Source: Lobosporangium transversale (Eukaryota; Mortierellomycota; Mortierellomycetes; Mortierellales; Mortierellaceae). Taken from it: DNA of 64,000 nucleotides. The notes below the pieces were generated by a model. That model ran no database searches, was not told where the DNA came from, and saw only the letters and a list, made by a program, of their open reading frames with translations. A program made the position numbers and the translations under genes. Location of the stretch: NCBI RefSeq assembly GCF_002105155.1, contig NW_019028994.1:186001-250000 (forward strand), written 5' to 3'. This document shows, piece by piece, positions 37,131 through 48,449 of the stretch. The number at the start of each line of letters is the position of its first letter. The stretch's first letter is position 1.

Positions 37131-38601
37131 ATGGCTGACGCAGCAACGGCCGATACTCGTGGTGAGTGAAACGACATCAAGCTTTCGGGATCAGTTTAGT
37201 TTGCTTGATTACTTCTTTAAAAAATAATAATAATAATAGTAGAGCAGATCAGACGACCAGCTTACACAGACATACGGGACGGAGGAGTGACAACAATCAA
37301 TTGATAAATACGGGATTGATGATCAATAATAGAGTGAAGGACACAAAGAAGTATTAAAGGAGGATAGATATTGATATCGACATTTAATTTTTCAGGAATA
37401 TGCTCTCGAACACTGCATAATTCCCAATATTGCGAGTTTAGTTCAAGTTTGTGACGCAACAAAGCTGTGTTTATGAAAGGAACATGACCTGGCGATTTCA
37501 AACAATTATACAAACATGAGAGTTTTCATTATATGAATGGAAGAGTCACAGAGATGAGAGACATAAGTCATTGCTGCAGAAGACTTTAAGACTGGAGTGG
37601 CTGTAGATTGCGTCTTTCAATATATCATACATATAACGAATAACAACACTATCAACATGACTTGCAACGTTACAGGAAATACTCGGCTCTAGCACTAAAA
37701 AAAAAAAAAAAAAAAAAGGTGTACAGCATCGGAGAGGAAATAAGACAGGAAGAAGTTCACTATGAAATACCATAAGATAGTCTTCTAAAAAAAATACTGT
37801 TTTCGTTCCTTTTCTTTCTCATGTTCTCCATTTTGTGCAGGACGTGGTGGTTTTGGACGTGGTCGTGGACGTGGTGGTGACCGCGGTCGTGGACGTGGAC
37901 GTGGACGTGGAGGCAAGGATGAGAAGGAGACCTGGACCCCCGTCACCAAGCTTGGACGTCTTGTCAAGGACCGCAAGATCCAGTCGATCGAACAGATCTA
38001 CTTGTTCTCGCTCCCCATCAAGGAGTACCAGATTGTCGACTACTTCTTGCCCTCGCTCAAGGATGAGGTCATGAAGATTATGCCTGTCCAGAAGCAGACC
38101 CGTGCCGGTCAGCGTACCCGCTTCAAGGCCTTCGTTGTCATTGGAGACTCTAACGGCCACGTCGGTTTGGGAGTCAAGTGCTCGAAGGAAGTTGCCACTG
38201 CCATTCGTGGCGCCATCATCTTGGCCAAGCTCTCGGTGATCCCTGTCCGTCGCGGTTACTGGGGTTCGATCTTGAACGAGCCTCACACTGTTCCCTGCAA
38301 GGTTACTGGCAAGTGCGGTTCTGCCGTCACCCGCTTGGTTCCTGCTCCCCGTGGTACCGGTATTGTCGCCGCCCCCGTCCCCAAGAAGCTTCTCCAGCTC
38401 GCTGGTGTCACCGACTGCTACACCCAGGCTTTCGGCTCCACCCGCACCTTGGGCAACTTTGTCAAGGCTACGTTTGCCGCTATTGGTAACACCTACAGCT
38501 ACTTGACCCCCGATCTTTGGACCGAGACCAAGTTCACCATGTCTCCTTACCAGCAGTACACTGACTTCCTTGCCAAGCCTCAGGAGAAGCGTCGCGCTTA
38601 A
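37131..38601 (+). CDS. RPS2: 40S ribosomal protein S2 (uS5), copy 1
   Basis: Exons 37131-37161 and 37841-38601 join to 263 aa. Start [10 protein letters not shown], then an RGG-type stretch ([16 protein letters not shown]) that is usually arginine-methylated in RPS2. The S5 domain follows: [24 protein letters not shown] and [12 protein letters not shown], then R-G-Y-W-G and the conserved C-terminal half. It is part of the mRNA entry region of the small subunit. The intron is 679 nt, unusually long here. Exon 2 is almost identical, also at silent sites, to the inverted copy at 60617-62038, while intron and flanks are not alike. A long antisense frame over this gene is a compositional shadow. 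Confidence 0.97.
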
Positions 38602-39203
38602 ACGCACCTAAACGTGCCTTTCTTTTTTTTTTTTTTTATTCCTTGAGACAAAAGTTATTGATTGTTTTTAAAAAAAGATTTTATTAAAGCAATCAAGCAG
38701 CTTTTTTTTTATATACAAAAAAAAAAAGAAAAGGGAAATTAAACGAGCTTGATCTTGTTGCAAATATGATTACTTTTGTTGGATTCACTGTAAAGTTGGA
38801 TTTAGAGGTAAAAGCTCCAATAGTATAGTATTAGATCAACAATGTTTTGAAGCAAGCCCTCAATGCATTGATTCCAAGTTTCCGTGTAAAATGGTAGCAC
38901 AATGTTTCTACTACATATCGGGATTCAAGCCGATCACATTTCATGCTTTTCTCTGTAAGATCCACCCAGATCGTAAACCGAGCAATTGGTCTGAGCCGCT
39001 TTTCTCTTTCGATAAAGAAAGAATATATCTCTCTCTCTCTCTCTAATTTTCTTTTTTCTTTTCGTTTTATCCTATACATCGCACTGACGCACTCTTCTCT
39101 CTATCCATCTACTCATTCCTTCATTCATCTGTTTCGGTCTCATTCGCTGACTCTTCCATTTCGCTTCATTCCACTTCAAGCTACTTTTGTCTTCATCTCA
39201 CCT
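38602..39203. other. Spacer between RPS2 copy 1 and APH kinase gene
   Basis: RPS2 3' UTR with T/A runs (about 38623-38638, 38702-38726), then a CT-rich leader before the next ATG. No gene recognised. Confidence 0.55.
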
Positions 39204-40977
39204 ATGGCACCCAAGGAACACGGCCAAAGCACAACCAACGTGCGCAAAGGGTAGACAGGAATTACTTTTTTAGCAATAAGCAACATTCTCATTCTACTAT
39301 TACATTCTAGGCTCTTGACTTCTAATATTTTCAATATGTTATCGATCGATTCCTCATTAGCTATCAGCTGGACTCGAGTAAGTTGGATCCGTACCTTACA
39401 AAGTCAATCTCTGGTTTTGCTGCCCCCGTCAAGGTCTCACAATTCAAACTGGGTCAAAGCAATCCCACCTACCTTTTGACTGACGCAAAGTAAGGAATAG
39501 TCATCATTTCATTTTAAAGGATTGATGTCTGATATTCGACGCAATGCCAAACAGAGCTCCTACTGAAAAAAAAACTCCTTTAAAAAATTAAAATACAGTA
39601 ATACACGTTATGTCCTCCGCAAGAAGCCAGCTGGTACTCTTTTGTCCTCCACTGCCCATGCAGTCGAGCGAGAGTATAGGATCTTGAAGGCTCTAGGCGA
39701 AAAATCGGACGTCCCCGTACCTAAAGTCTACACTCTCTGTGAAGACTCGTCCATCATTGGAACGCCTTTCTATGTAAGATCTATGATCAGAAACAAGATC
39801 GTAGTTAAGTTCACGATCAAGCTGCTATGTACGCCGTCTTAAGCTTACTTTGCCTTTCTCATTTTGTTTCATCTCACTCAGGTTATGGAGTTCTTGCAGG
39901 GTCGCATCTTTTCAGATGTGACATTGAAAAAGCTTCCTTTTGAGGAACGACGTCTATGGTAAATCTTCATACAAGAAGGATATTACTGCCTATTATCATC
40001 ATTTATCATCATGTTAGTCATACGTATTAACATGCTGATCATTTAATTTATAGCTGGATCTCCGCGATCGACACTCTCGCAAAGTTGCATAAAGTTGATT
40101 ATGTTGCAGTGGGTCTTGAGGGCTATGGCAAACCCAGCGGTTTCTATCCTCGCCAGATTGCGTCACTTTCAAAGGTTTCAGCGGCTCAAGCAGCAGTAAA
40201 AGACGCCGATGGTAAAGAAGTTGGTCCAATCCCTGGCATGGAGGAATTGGCTGCATGGTTCAAGAAGTATGAAGTCAAGGATTCAACCTCGATCGTACAT
40301 GGAGATTATAAGGTAGATTTTATTACCAGCGTTGGCAGCTCGCTTTTTTTTTTTTTTTTTTTTTTTTTTTTTCTCGTGATCCTCAGACTAATTCTCATCT
40401 CACATCAATCACATATAGATGGACAACTTGGTTTTCCACCCAACAGAGCCTCGTGTCATTGGAATCCTTGACTGGGAACTGTCGACAATTGGTCATCCTT
40501 TCTCTGACCTAGCCAATCTTGTCAACCCATACTATGTGCCAGCAATGGATGGCAACCCCATAGGTGGTCTAAAGGGCATCCCAGAGAAAGACTTGCCTAT
40601 CCCACCAGTCGATGTCCTGTTAGAACGGTACTGCCAGCAAACCTCCAGACCCTTCCCAATTGAGAATTGGATGTTCTGCATCGCATTTTCATTCTTCAGA
40701 GTAAGTTCTGGCGTGATTATATCCCGAATATGCACGCGTCCATTAATGCTGATGAATTGCACTTTGAAGCTCTTCCTCAATTGTTACTAACCTGACTTTT
40801 AAATATGTGGATCAGTTGGCGGTGATCTTACACGGCATCAAAGCTCGTGTCGCGCGTGGCCAAGCAAGCTCTGCAGAGGCAATGGTCTATGCTGCCCTAG
40901 TGGATTCAGTTGCGGAACTTGCTATGGATATCGCACATGAAGAAGAAGCAAAAAATAGTCCCAAATCCAAGCTCTAA
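39204..40977 (+). CDS. ACAD10/11-type aminoglycoside phosphotransferase-like kinase
   Basis: Seven exons (39204-39250, 39361-39489, 39599-39773, 39882-39958, 40054-40312, 40419-40700, 40816-40977) join in phase to 376 aa. The protein kinase-like APH fold is clear: Q-S-N-P-T-Y-L-L and Y-V-L-R-K-K-P-A-G in the N-lobe, P-V-P-K-V-Y-T-L-C, catalytic H-G-D-Y-K-M-D-N-L and metal-binding [10 protein letters not shown]. This spacing matches the APH domain fused to acyl-CoA dehydrogenase in animal ACAD10/11, which acts on 4-hydroxyacyl-CoAs. Here the kinase stands alone, as in many fungi; substrate unknown. It lies between RPS2 and the MINPP-like gene in the left arm only. Confidence 0.9.
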
Positions 40978-41944
40978 TGAACAGGACATTTATGCTATGT
41001 AAAAAAATAAAAATAAAAAAATAAAATAAGAACATTTGAAATACATTTGTACACATCAAATATCCGAATTACAATGATGATTTTATTCTCTTAAGATTGA
41101 ATCGTTGCATTACTGTTAAAATGCACTCGATTGAGTGATAGCCATAGAGCAATGTGTCTCTATAAAGATACAGTTGTTATTGCTAACTAGATCGCTGTTT
41201 GCACTACAATCATTTGAGAGTCTAGGAGCACCATTTCCTGATTGTGGTGGGAGGAAGTTTATACGGACTGCAAATAATTTAATATCAGAGAAGGAGGATA
41301 ATCACGCCGGAAACAGCTACTTCAATGAAGCAATAACCATGGGAATGAAAAAAAAAAAAAAAAAAAAAAAAAAATCTATGGCAATACATTTGGATAAACC
41401 AACGCTAACATGTAACGTTTGATCTCAGAACGTATCATTGCTTAAAACACACCGTTGCAAAATGTCAGCCAAGGCGTTAGCTTGGGGGGCACCTGATGAG
41501 GAGTGTATTTTTATAGTACAATTCACTGTAAGCACGAGTGGATAAGCTAAAATGGTGCCAGCCTTGTTACTTCTTTAAAATTCATGTCCGTGAAGGTTCA
41601 AGTCTGATCATACGCCAAAAGGACAGCAGCATGTGTTGTGCTGTGAAACCATTCTTGTTACGCGCTCTAGATCATTTCATAGTGGTCGTAACTCAAAAAA
41701 AAAAAAGAAAAGAAAAGAAAACGAGCAGTAGCGACAGCAGTAAGAGAAGTCATGGTGATTCTACGCGCATCGTATAAAAGGACACTATCCTTTTTTTTTC
41801 TTCGGTATCGCCTTTGCTCTTCAGGTCTTTCCAGCTTCGCGAACACAGCAACATCTATCCCAAGGCTTTTTTTTTTTTTTTTTTTTGCTTCATCTTTATT
41901 ATCTTTATTATTTTGCAAAAAAATAAAAAAAAATAAAAAAAAAA
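40978..41944. other. Spacer upstream of MINPP-like copy 1
   Basis: Includes an A run (about 41348-41374), a T run (about 41868-41886) and a TATA-type box at 41773. No gene recognised. Confidence 0.55.
41773..41780 (+). promoter_or_regulatory. TATA box of MINPP-like copy 1
   Basis: TATAAAAG about 170 bases upstream of the ATG, followed by pyrimidine-rich and then A-rich leader sequence. Confidence 0.5.
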
Positions 41945-43087
41945 ATGGCAACAGTAAGAACATACTATGATCCCTCTATTGAATATACGTTGATGAGGGG
42001 AGACTCTGGACATCGCTTCCGGAAAATCGTAAAGATTTCAGGCGTCCTTTCGATTTTTATGGTGATCTCAGTTCTGATCGCGTTACTTTTTTATGGCGCC
42101 AAACCCACCAGTTCATCCTCTGATAAGGACTTTGAATGGATTCGTCAACGACTGGGTACCAAGACTCCTTACCCTCATGAGGATAGGCCCGAGGGCCCAT
42201 TAAAGGATACACCTAAAGGATATGAACTCGTTCAACTTCATTTGGTACTTTTTTTTATTTTTGGTTATAATGAGCTATGAATTTATTCTTCGTGCTATCA
42301 CGATAATTACAAACGCAAAATAACGTTCCCTCGATATTCGTTGATTCCTCATAAACCAGATCAATAGACATGGTAATTTATTCCAATTCAATGGCGTTAC
42401 AATGATCAGATACTTGAAAAAACTATTCATGATGAAATAACATTTTTTTTTTTTGTTGCCAGGAACGAGATACCCAGACCCCGATGACTACGTTAGTTTT
42501 AAGGATTTGTGGGACAAACTCAGTGACACAACTGTACCAGGCTTCGAATGGATCAAAACTTGGGTAAGAGAAAAACACGAAGTCAGATATGTTGTCTTAT
42601 CACAACTAATCTTAAACTAAGATATATACTCTTTTTTTTTTTTTTTTTTTTTCTTTCTTTCTACAGTCAATAGAGAAATTTTATCCCGCTGCAAAAAGTA
42701 ATCTTCTCGCTTCCTCCGGTGATGCTGACCTCTACGAGATTGGTCGTCGCTTCTCGAGACGTTATAAAGACTTCTTGGACAGGTACCCTTACGATCCCTA
42801 CAACTTTGAATTCCGAAGTTCTGTCAAGCCGAGGAGCAGCCAGTCGGCCTATGCTTTCGCGCTCGCTCTCTTTGAAGACCGGCCACCCGGTGGCGATAAC
42901 GGCGACGATGCTGATGACGATGACAAAGGCCATCATCGTTCTACTAAAGAGAAGCGGCTTACTTTGCCTCCTTCCCAGCCTATCGCTATTTATACTGTGC
43001 CAGCGGTATGTCGTCTTCTACTTGCTTAAGCTGGGTATCAAGACTGACATATAGAGGTATCTCCAATGCCCCTGTACTGAATAGTCC

Positions 43088-43118
<31 letters not shown>

Positions 43119-44185
43119 ACAAATACTAGGGAATTGATCAACAAATGAAACTCAAGTCCTCTTGTCCAAAATGGTTAGACGAGGTCAGTGGGCAGGATAT
43201 TGTTTACAAGCAAAAGAGACTGTATGAAAGCAAGTTTGCCCCCCAATTGGCCAAGAGTCTCAGTGCTACTTTTGGTATCAATATCAGCGCCGAGGATGCC
43301 TCGACGATCTACAGGCTGTGTGGGTTTGAAGTTTCGATTTACGATGAGGCATCGACCTGGTGCCAGATGCTGCTTCCTCTCGGTACTGATAAGACCAGCA
43401 AGGAGGGCTCTCATGCCGGTGATGAGGAGCGGTACATCAACTTTTTGAACTTTGAAATCGCAACTGATTTGGAAAAGTATTATATCAACGGCCCTGGTGT
43501 GCCTTTCAATCGTGAGATGGGATGTAAGCTGGGCTCATCACTTGTTCAGACAATTGACTTGGTTCTTTCCGATTCCACTGATAAACCTCGGCTTCCTGAA
43601 GATGATGAAGGCGGAGCAAATATCCCCCATCATGGGCACTTCAAGTTTGGTCATTCCGAGACGATCATATTCTTTTCAACTTTCTTGGTAAGGGGAGGTT
43701 TTTTTTTTTTCTTGTTCTCAACGCTCCAGTCATGTGTATAATAACTATATATGATAGCAGTAAGATCTTTATTATATATATATATATATATGTTTTTCCT
43801 TCTTCTTCTTCACCAGAACCTCTACAACCAAAGCGGCGCCATTTTGACCGGCAATTTGACTGCTGAGCAATATGAGAAGCGTGAGTTCCGCTCTAGCCTG
43901 ATTTCGCCCTTCTCTGCCAATATGGCATTCGAGGTGTACAAACCCAAGACTATGCAGTCCAAGACTGGTTCTCCTCATGGGCTGGTTCGTTTACTCGTGA
44001 ATGAGAAGCCTCACCTGATTCCTGGCTGTGGTTCGTCCATGTTCTGTGATTGGTCTTTGTTCAAGGACATCTTGATTCAACGTGGCACTGGATGTGACTT
44101 TGAAGCTTGCTGTAGCACATCCAAATCAACCTTCACGGTTGCTTCTAATGTGACATGTCCTTCGACTACCCCTATTGTCACTTGA
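41945..44185 (+). CDS. Histidine acid phosphatase, MINPP1-like, copy 1
   Basis: Exons 41945-42244, 42360-42372, 42463-42563, 42667-43005, 43130-43687 and 43817-44185 join in phase to 559 aa. A cytosolic tail of about 25 residues precedes one hydrophobic helix (V-L-S-I-F-M-V-I-S-V-L-I-A-L-L-F), so a signal-anchored, lumen-facing enzyme is likely. The branch-2 histidine phosphatase motif R-H-G-T-R-Y-P (Arg103, His104) is split by introns, with a 13-nt exon carrying I-N-R-H. A second catalytic motif G-H-S-E-T lies near the end of exon 5. R-S-S-x-x-x-R-S-x-Q-S-A-Y-A-F and six C-terminal Cys also fit multiple inositol polyphosphate phosphatases, which dephosphorylate InsP6/InsP5. Substrate is inference. 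Confidence 0.88.
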
Positions 44186-44693
44186 AAAAAACGAAAGTTG
44201 GATTTCGGCAGATCCCTTTGTATGTATACATACAGTTATATGTGTATAATACATGTACGCTTCCCGGAAAAAATACAGCTTATGGCTTATGCAGTAAATT
44301 TATTTATATATATTTATTTGCATTTATTACTTTACACAAATAAATATTAAAATTGATTTCTCTCCTTTTTCCTGGGTGTCCATTAAACTTTTTTTTTACC
44401 AGTGCTCATTATTCTTTGTCTATTTGTGTAAATGGATACAGGTAGAGTGCATGGATATATAAATGTACTAAAATGTATATATCTACATGGGTAAACAAAA
44501 ATGGATAAAAATGCTCATGTCCTTGCATGGTGAACACTAAAAAAAGGAACTGGAAACTAAAAAAGAGGGTAACAAGATCGAGACGGTGGGAGGCAACTAA
44601 GTTCATTCGAGACCATCGGCAACAGATAAGCAGTGAAATGAAAGCTCCAGACTCCCCCAACTTACAGACTAGTGCCCATATGTTTATGAGGAA

Positions 44694-44745
<52 letters not shown>

Positions 44746-45051
44746 AATAAGCATATCTTCATGGATGTGATGATTGGGGTTACAGAAAGCGAAAAAAGAG
44801 GATATGTAGCGCACCCGTTACTACTGCTATTTCTTTTTCCAATTTACAGAGAAAAAAATTAGACATAAACACCTGATAGTATTTGGGAAGCTGACATGCT
44901 TACTGTCTTCATTGATTATAACATCCAGAAAACATTTTCAGTAATTTTGCACAATATCTTTTTTCTTTTATGTGAAGGATATTATTTTTGGATAAGTAAG
45001 GATTACGGAATTATTAAACGGGATATACTAATACAATGAAGGTTGCCTAAT
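44186..45051. other. Convergent 3' spacer with T/A hairpin-like run
   Basis: Lies between the ends of MINPP-like copy 1 (+) and the first LysM gene (-). At about 44694-44741 a run of about 16 T is directly followed by about 32 A. No gene recognised. Confidence 0.55.
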
Positions 45052-45679
45052 TTAAAGCATGTAAACGGCCGACAAAAGGACACCAGCAGCACCAAGAACG
45101 ATAGATGCCTTGTTTCCGTTTGCGCTGCTGGGCAGGGTAGAAGGCGAGCTACCGGCAGGAGCGGATGTGCGTGCGGGAGTGCCAGCAGGGGCAGTGGTGG
45201 GAGCACCAGTGGGGACACCAGCGGGGGCAGTAGTGGGAGCACCAGTAGGAACACCAGTAGGGGCGCCAGTGGGAGCACCGGACACTGTAGTGGATTTCGG
45301 AATTACAGGGGATGGAGTGAGAGCCAAGCAGCAATCACCAGCAGTGACGGAGACACAGATGGGTTGGCCTTCATCGAGGTTCGCGCAGTCGTCCCTAAGC
45401 TTCTCGTTCCATTTCTGAAGGTCCTGGAAGGTGACTCCATGTGCTTTAGCGAATGCAAGACAAGTTCCGGCATCAGCTGAAAACGGTTTTTGAACATTAA
45501 GACGGTTAGACAGAGAGGTCATTTTCACTTAAATAGATTGGTCGATATTGTACACACAGCGAACATGACATACGTGGGACGATGATAGACTTAGTGCAGT
45601 TCTTGACTGGAATGGGAACAACAGCCATGGCCTGGGAGGCAGCAAGGGCAAGGACAGCGAGAGAGAGAGAGAACTTCAT
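45052..45679 (-). CDS. LysM-domain protein with GPI-type C-terminus, copy A
   Basis: Exons 45679-45574 and 45476-45052 join to 176 aa. A signal peptide (M-K-F-S-L-S-L-A-V-L-A-L-A-A-S-Q-A-M-A) leads to one LysM-like domain: C-T-K-S-I-I-V, C-L-A-F-A-K-A-H-G-V-T-F-Q-D-L-Q-K-W-N, D-D-C-A-N-L-D-E-G-Q-P-I-C-V-S-V. LysM modules bind chitin oligomers or related glycans. A Thr/Pro/Ala/Gly repeat stalk (G-A-P-T-G-V-P-T) follows, then a hydrophobic tail (A-S-I-V-L-G-A-A-G-V-L-L-S-A-V-Y-M-L) typical of a GPI-anchor signal. Copy B at 49337 has the same design, exon 1 length and C-terminus; the two are tandem paralogs on the same strand with a DDE transposon between them. Confidence 0.85.
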
Positions 45680-46117
45680 GATGTATTGTATGAGTTTGAG
45701 AAGGGTGTGTTCGCGACGAAGAGATGTGTAGGTGGAAAGTGCTAAGAGATTTTTTTGTCAAAAAAAAATGAGAAAAAAAGTGGAATGGATTGAGGATTGC
45801 AGGAAGAGGAGTAAGGATAAAGAAGGGAAAAAAGAAGAGAATGAGAAGGTCGAACTGGACGTTTTATAGCAGGAAAAAAGAATCCAGAAAAAGAATCAGT
45901 GTATAAATATACATATTTGTGTGCATTTGAAAGTAGGCTCTGGGTGAATTTCTTAGCGCGTGGACAAGGTCAGGTACCAATAAGCCAAATTAAGCGATGG
46001 CCATTGGACAGGCAGCCCTCATTTGGCAAGCATCGGATGTCTTTTATTTATATAATATCATTGTGGGTCTTGTGTAACCCCTGCACCAATATTCTTTTGC
46101 TCACATCGCGTTTGAAT
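45680..46117. other. Upstream region of LysM gene A
   Basis: Promoter and leader of LysM gene A, then unique DNA up to the end of the DDE transposon. No gene recognised. Confidence 0.5.
45861..45868 (-). promoter_or_regulatory. TATA box of LysM gene A
   Basis: TATAAAAC on the minus strand, about 185 bases upstream of the start codon. Confidence 0.45.
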
Positions 46118-46149
46118 CTCGCCAAAAAGTCATAAACTGGATATATTTT
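46118..46149 (+). repeat. Left TIR of the DDE transposon
   Basis: Starts CTCGCCAAAAAGTCATAAAC and is an exact reverse complement of 48418-48449 over 32 bases. Confidence 0.95.
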
Positions 46150-46218
46150 TCAGGCTTTTAAATTGAATAGAATACTTCCACTTTTAGACGCAGGAAAAAT
46201 ACGTACAAACTCAAAATT

Positions 46219-48180
46219 TTAATTTTTACGAGAGCGTTTTCGATTGATAAGAGGCTCGTCCTCAGACTCGCTATCCTCTATCACATTAAACATGCTTCCA
46301 GCATCTAGCGTAAGATCCACTATCTCAGGGCCTAGGGTAACAGCTTCAGCTCGCTCTTGATTTAGTACTCTAATGAGTTCTGCATCCCACTCACTATTGT
46401 CGACTTTGAAAGTGTCACTAAGGTCCACAATAGGCTCGTTTTCATCAAAAACCTCTTGATAAACCTCTTCGACTATTTCTTCCTGTGCATGACTCCTCTC
46501 GTTATAGTATCTCATGCCAATTTTCACAGACTTCTTCCATACAGAGTAAAAGACTTTACACGGAATCTGGGAAAACAAGCTTAGTAGCCTTTTTTTCAGC
46601 AAGATGGATGTCATTGTCACCATTGCTCTCGAGGCAATTATGTTTTTCACAACTGCCCAGATCTTCTCAATAGGTTGTAGCTCGCAATGGTAGGGTGGAG
46701 TCTTGAGGATTTCATGTCCACCATTCTCCTGGGCTATTTTACTGATAGAGAAATACGACTCATCAGGAAGAGCGTTAACCAATTCCATAAGCTCGTTTTT
46801 GTTCAGTGCTTTTCCATTTTCCCTTGTTGGAATAACAATCTCCTTGCCCGTGAGCCACTCTTTGATAGTTTTCACAGTGTCGCTCTTGGTTGGTTTCCTG
46901 TTTTTCTTGTGAAAGTGATATGAAGCGCCATCAAGATGGATTTTACAAGGGCCAAGTCCCATCTTATTGAGATTCTCACAAAGTCGCTTAAAGATACTAT
47001 CGAACAAACTAGCGTTGAAGTTTCCATGATAATCGTGATCTGTTGCCACGACCCCTGCATTCCTGATCTCCTCAGGTACGTCATCCCACAGTTCAGCCTC
47101 CTGCTCTTGGCCTTTTTTTGATTGAGGCTTTGGTCCCTTTGATGGCCAAACATACACGCTATCATTAACGAATTTGCCTTCAACCTTTTTAGCAGCTTCA
47201 TCATAATATACAATGAAGGCTGCAAATATAACCATGATTGGTTTCCTTCCTGCATCGTTAATGACATCACCGCCACTTTGCACCCAACGTCTTGCTGCAG
47301 CATGGTCAATGTGGCAGTAAGACTCGTCCAAGAAGACCTCTGGAGTCCTAGGCACCCAACTGCCGTCTACTAGTTTTAAATTCTTAAGACGGCGCTTCAG
47401 GTAAGTAGCTCGGAAGGCAATATTCTCCTTGGAGTCGTGCAAAAAGTTCTGTCGGATCCCTTTGCCCCAATACAGTCCCATTTTACGGAGGTCGCGAGTG
47501 ATTGATCTTGCTGATCTGTCGATTTCAAAGTCTTCTTTCAGTTGGTTTGCAATTAAACCCGCAGAATTAGGAGTCCCGCTCTTGTTTGATTCAACTATGA
47601 TATTCAGCACCTTCGAGTTTAAATCCTTGTCCGCTTCTTTTTTAGGGCGTCCAGTTCTTCCTCGCCCTGTCATTTCGACGATGCCTGTTTGTGCATATTT
47701 AATTGCTGCCACACAAGTGTTTCTCCCTACACCCATCAGAATCGAAAGGTCCATTGCTCTGTTGTCTGTCTTCTTAAACCAGTCTTGGACTGCTGGTGGC
47801 GCATTCATTATAGCATTATATGTATGAGCTATTATCGCGTATTCGTCTTTAGTAACGGACGCTTTACTGCGTGTAAATGCCTTTTTTCTCTCTCCAGTTT
47901 GTTTGTCTGACAAGAATGGATTTAAATCGAGGGTATTGGGACGCTCACCGAATTGCTCTAATGAGGTAGAACTCCTTGGCTCGTTTCTGGGAGGAGTAAT
48001 CCATTGATATTCGGTAGGAGACCTAATAGGGGAGAGATCGGCTTCAGTGGGCAGTTGTGGCGATCTTCGAGGCGGAGTGAAGGGTGTGCCTGAAATCATT
48101 TGGTCGATATTTCCTTCGCTATACCAACCACCAAGATCGTTGTATGAGAGTAGGTTATTGATATCAAAAGGGAAAGACAT
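46219..48180 (-). CDS. DDE transposase (IS630/Tc1-like DDE_3 type)
   Basis: The frame from ATG 48180 (M-S-F-P-F-D-I-N-N-L-L) to 46219 is 653 aa; it is open to an upstream ATG at 48270, giving 683 aa, but the extra part is hydrophobic and the downstream start is preferred. After an N-terminal acidic region come helix-turn-helix segments (M-D-L-S-I-L-M-G-V-G-R-N-T-C and a G-R-G-R-T-G-R-P-K-K AT-hook-like patch). Catalytic candidates are Asp in V-F-L-D-E-S-Y-C-H, Asp in I-H-L-D-G-A-S-Y-H and Glu in C-E-L-Q-P-I-E-K-I-W-A-V-V-K-N. The last motif is typical of IS630/Tc1-like DDE_3 enzymes. The long D-D spacing (H-D-Y-H-G-N-F-N region) is unlike Tc1. The C-terminus is acidic and ends with a basic patch. 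No stops or frameshifts. Confidence 0.9.
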   Translation of the reverse strand: MSFPFDINNLLSYNDLGGWYSEGNIDQMISGTPFTPPRRSPQLPTEADLSPIRSPTEYQWITPPRNEPRSSTSLEQFGERPNTLDLNPFLSDKQTGERKKAFTRSKASVTKDEYAIIAHTYNAIMNAPPAVQDWFKKTDNRAMDLSILMGVGRNTCVAAIKYAQTGIVEMTGRGRTGRPKKEADKDLNSKVLNIIVESNKSGTPNSAGLIANQLKEDFEIDRSARSITRDLRKMGLYWGKGIRQNFLHDSKENIAFRATYLKRRLKNLKLVDGSWVPRTPEVFLDESYCHIDHAAARRWVQSGGDVINDAGRKPIMVIFAAFIVYYDEAAKKVEGKFVNDSVYVWPSKGPKPQSKKGQEQEAELWDDVPEEIRNAGVVATDHDYHGNFNASLFDSIFKRLCENLNKMGLGPCKIHLDGASYHFHKKNRKPTKSDTVKTIKEWLTGKEIVIPTRENGKALNKNELMELVNALPDESYFSISKIAQENGGHEILKTPPYHCELQPIEKIWAVVKNIIASRAMVTMTSILLKKRLLSLFSQIPCKVFYSVWKKSVKIGMRYYNERSHAQEEIVEEVYQEVFDENEPIVDLSDTFKVDNSEWDAELIRVLNQERAEAVTLGPEIVDLTLDAGSMFNVIEDSESEDEPLINRKRSRKN

Positions 48181-48417
48181 TTTACTATCTGAAGATTGCG
48201 AATAAAGTAGGTTGACAATGAGGATGAGATCGAGAATGAGATTGAGAATGATGTTGCCCATTTCTCGCAAATTCTAATATTTCTAATTAAAAACGAAGAT
48301 TGAATTGGTTTGGTGGTCATGCATCTAATTCATTCCTTCTATTCAAAAAATATATGCATTTTTGTCTTCGTACGTAAATTTTTATTTTTCAAATTTTTAA
48401 TTCAAATTGAGTATTGT

Positions 48418-48449
48418 AAAATATATCCAGTTTATGACTTTTTGGCGAG
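48418..48449 (-). repeat. Right TIR of the DDE transposon
   Basis: Exact inverted copy of 46118-46149. Confidence 0.95.

Larger units (their letters stand above)
46118..48449 (-). mobile_element. Intact DDE cut-and-paste transposon with 32-bp perfect TIRs
   Basis: Perfect 32-base inverted repeats at 46118-46149 and 48418-48449 both start CTCGCCAAAAAGTCATAAAC. They enclose 2332 bp with a single long transposase frame in one orientation. Flanks give no perfect target-site duplication; the nearest candidate is GAAT on the left and GACT on the right. No TA duplication as in Tc1/mariner is seen. Identical TIRs and an open transposase suggest recent insertion and possible activity. Confidence 0.93.

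Noticed and set aside
37819-38607. 262-codon antisense frame over RPS2 copy 1 (and its 267-codon equivalent at 60599-61402)
   Set aside because: Conserved only because the RPS2 exon is conserved; the sense strand is an unmistakable ribosomal protein and the antisense product is a Gly/Leu/Thr-rich shadow.
41580-41625. tRNA B-box-like GGTTCAAGTCT
   Set aside because: No acceptor, D or anticodon arm can be folded around it.
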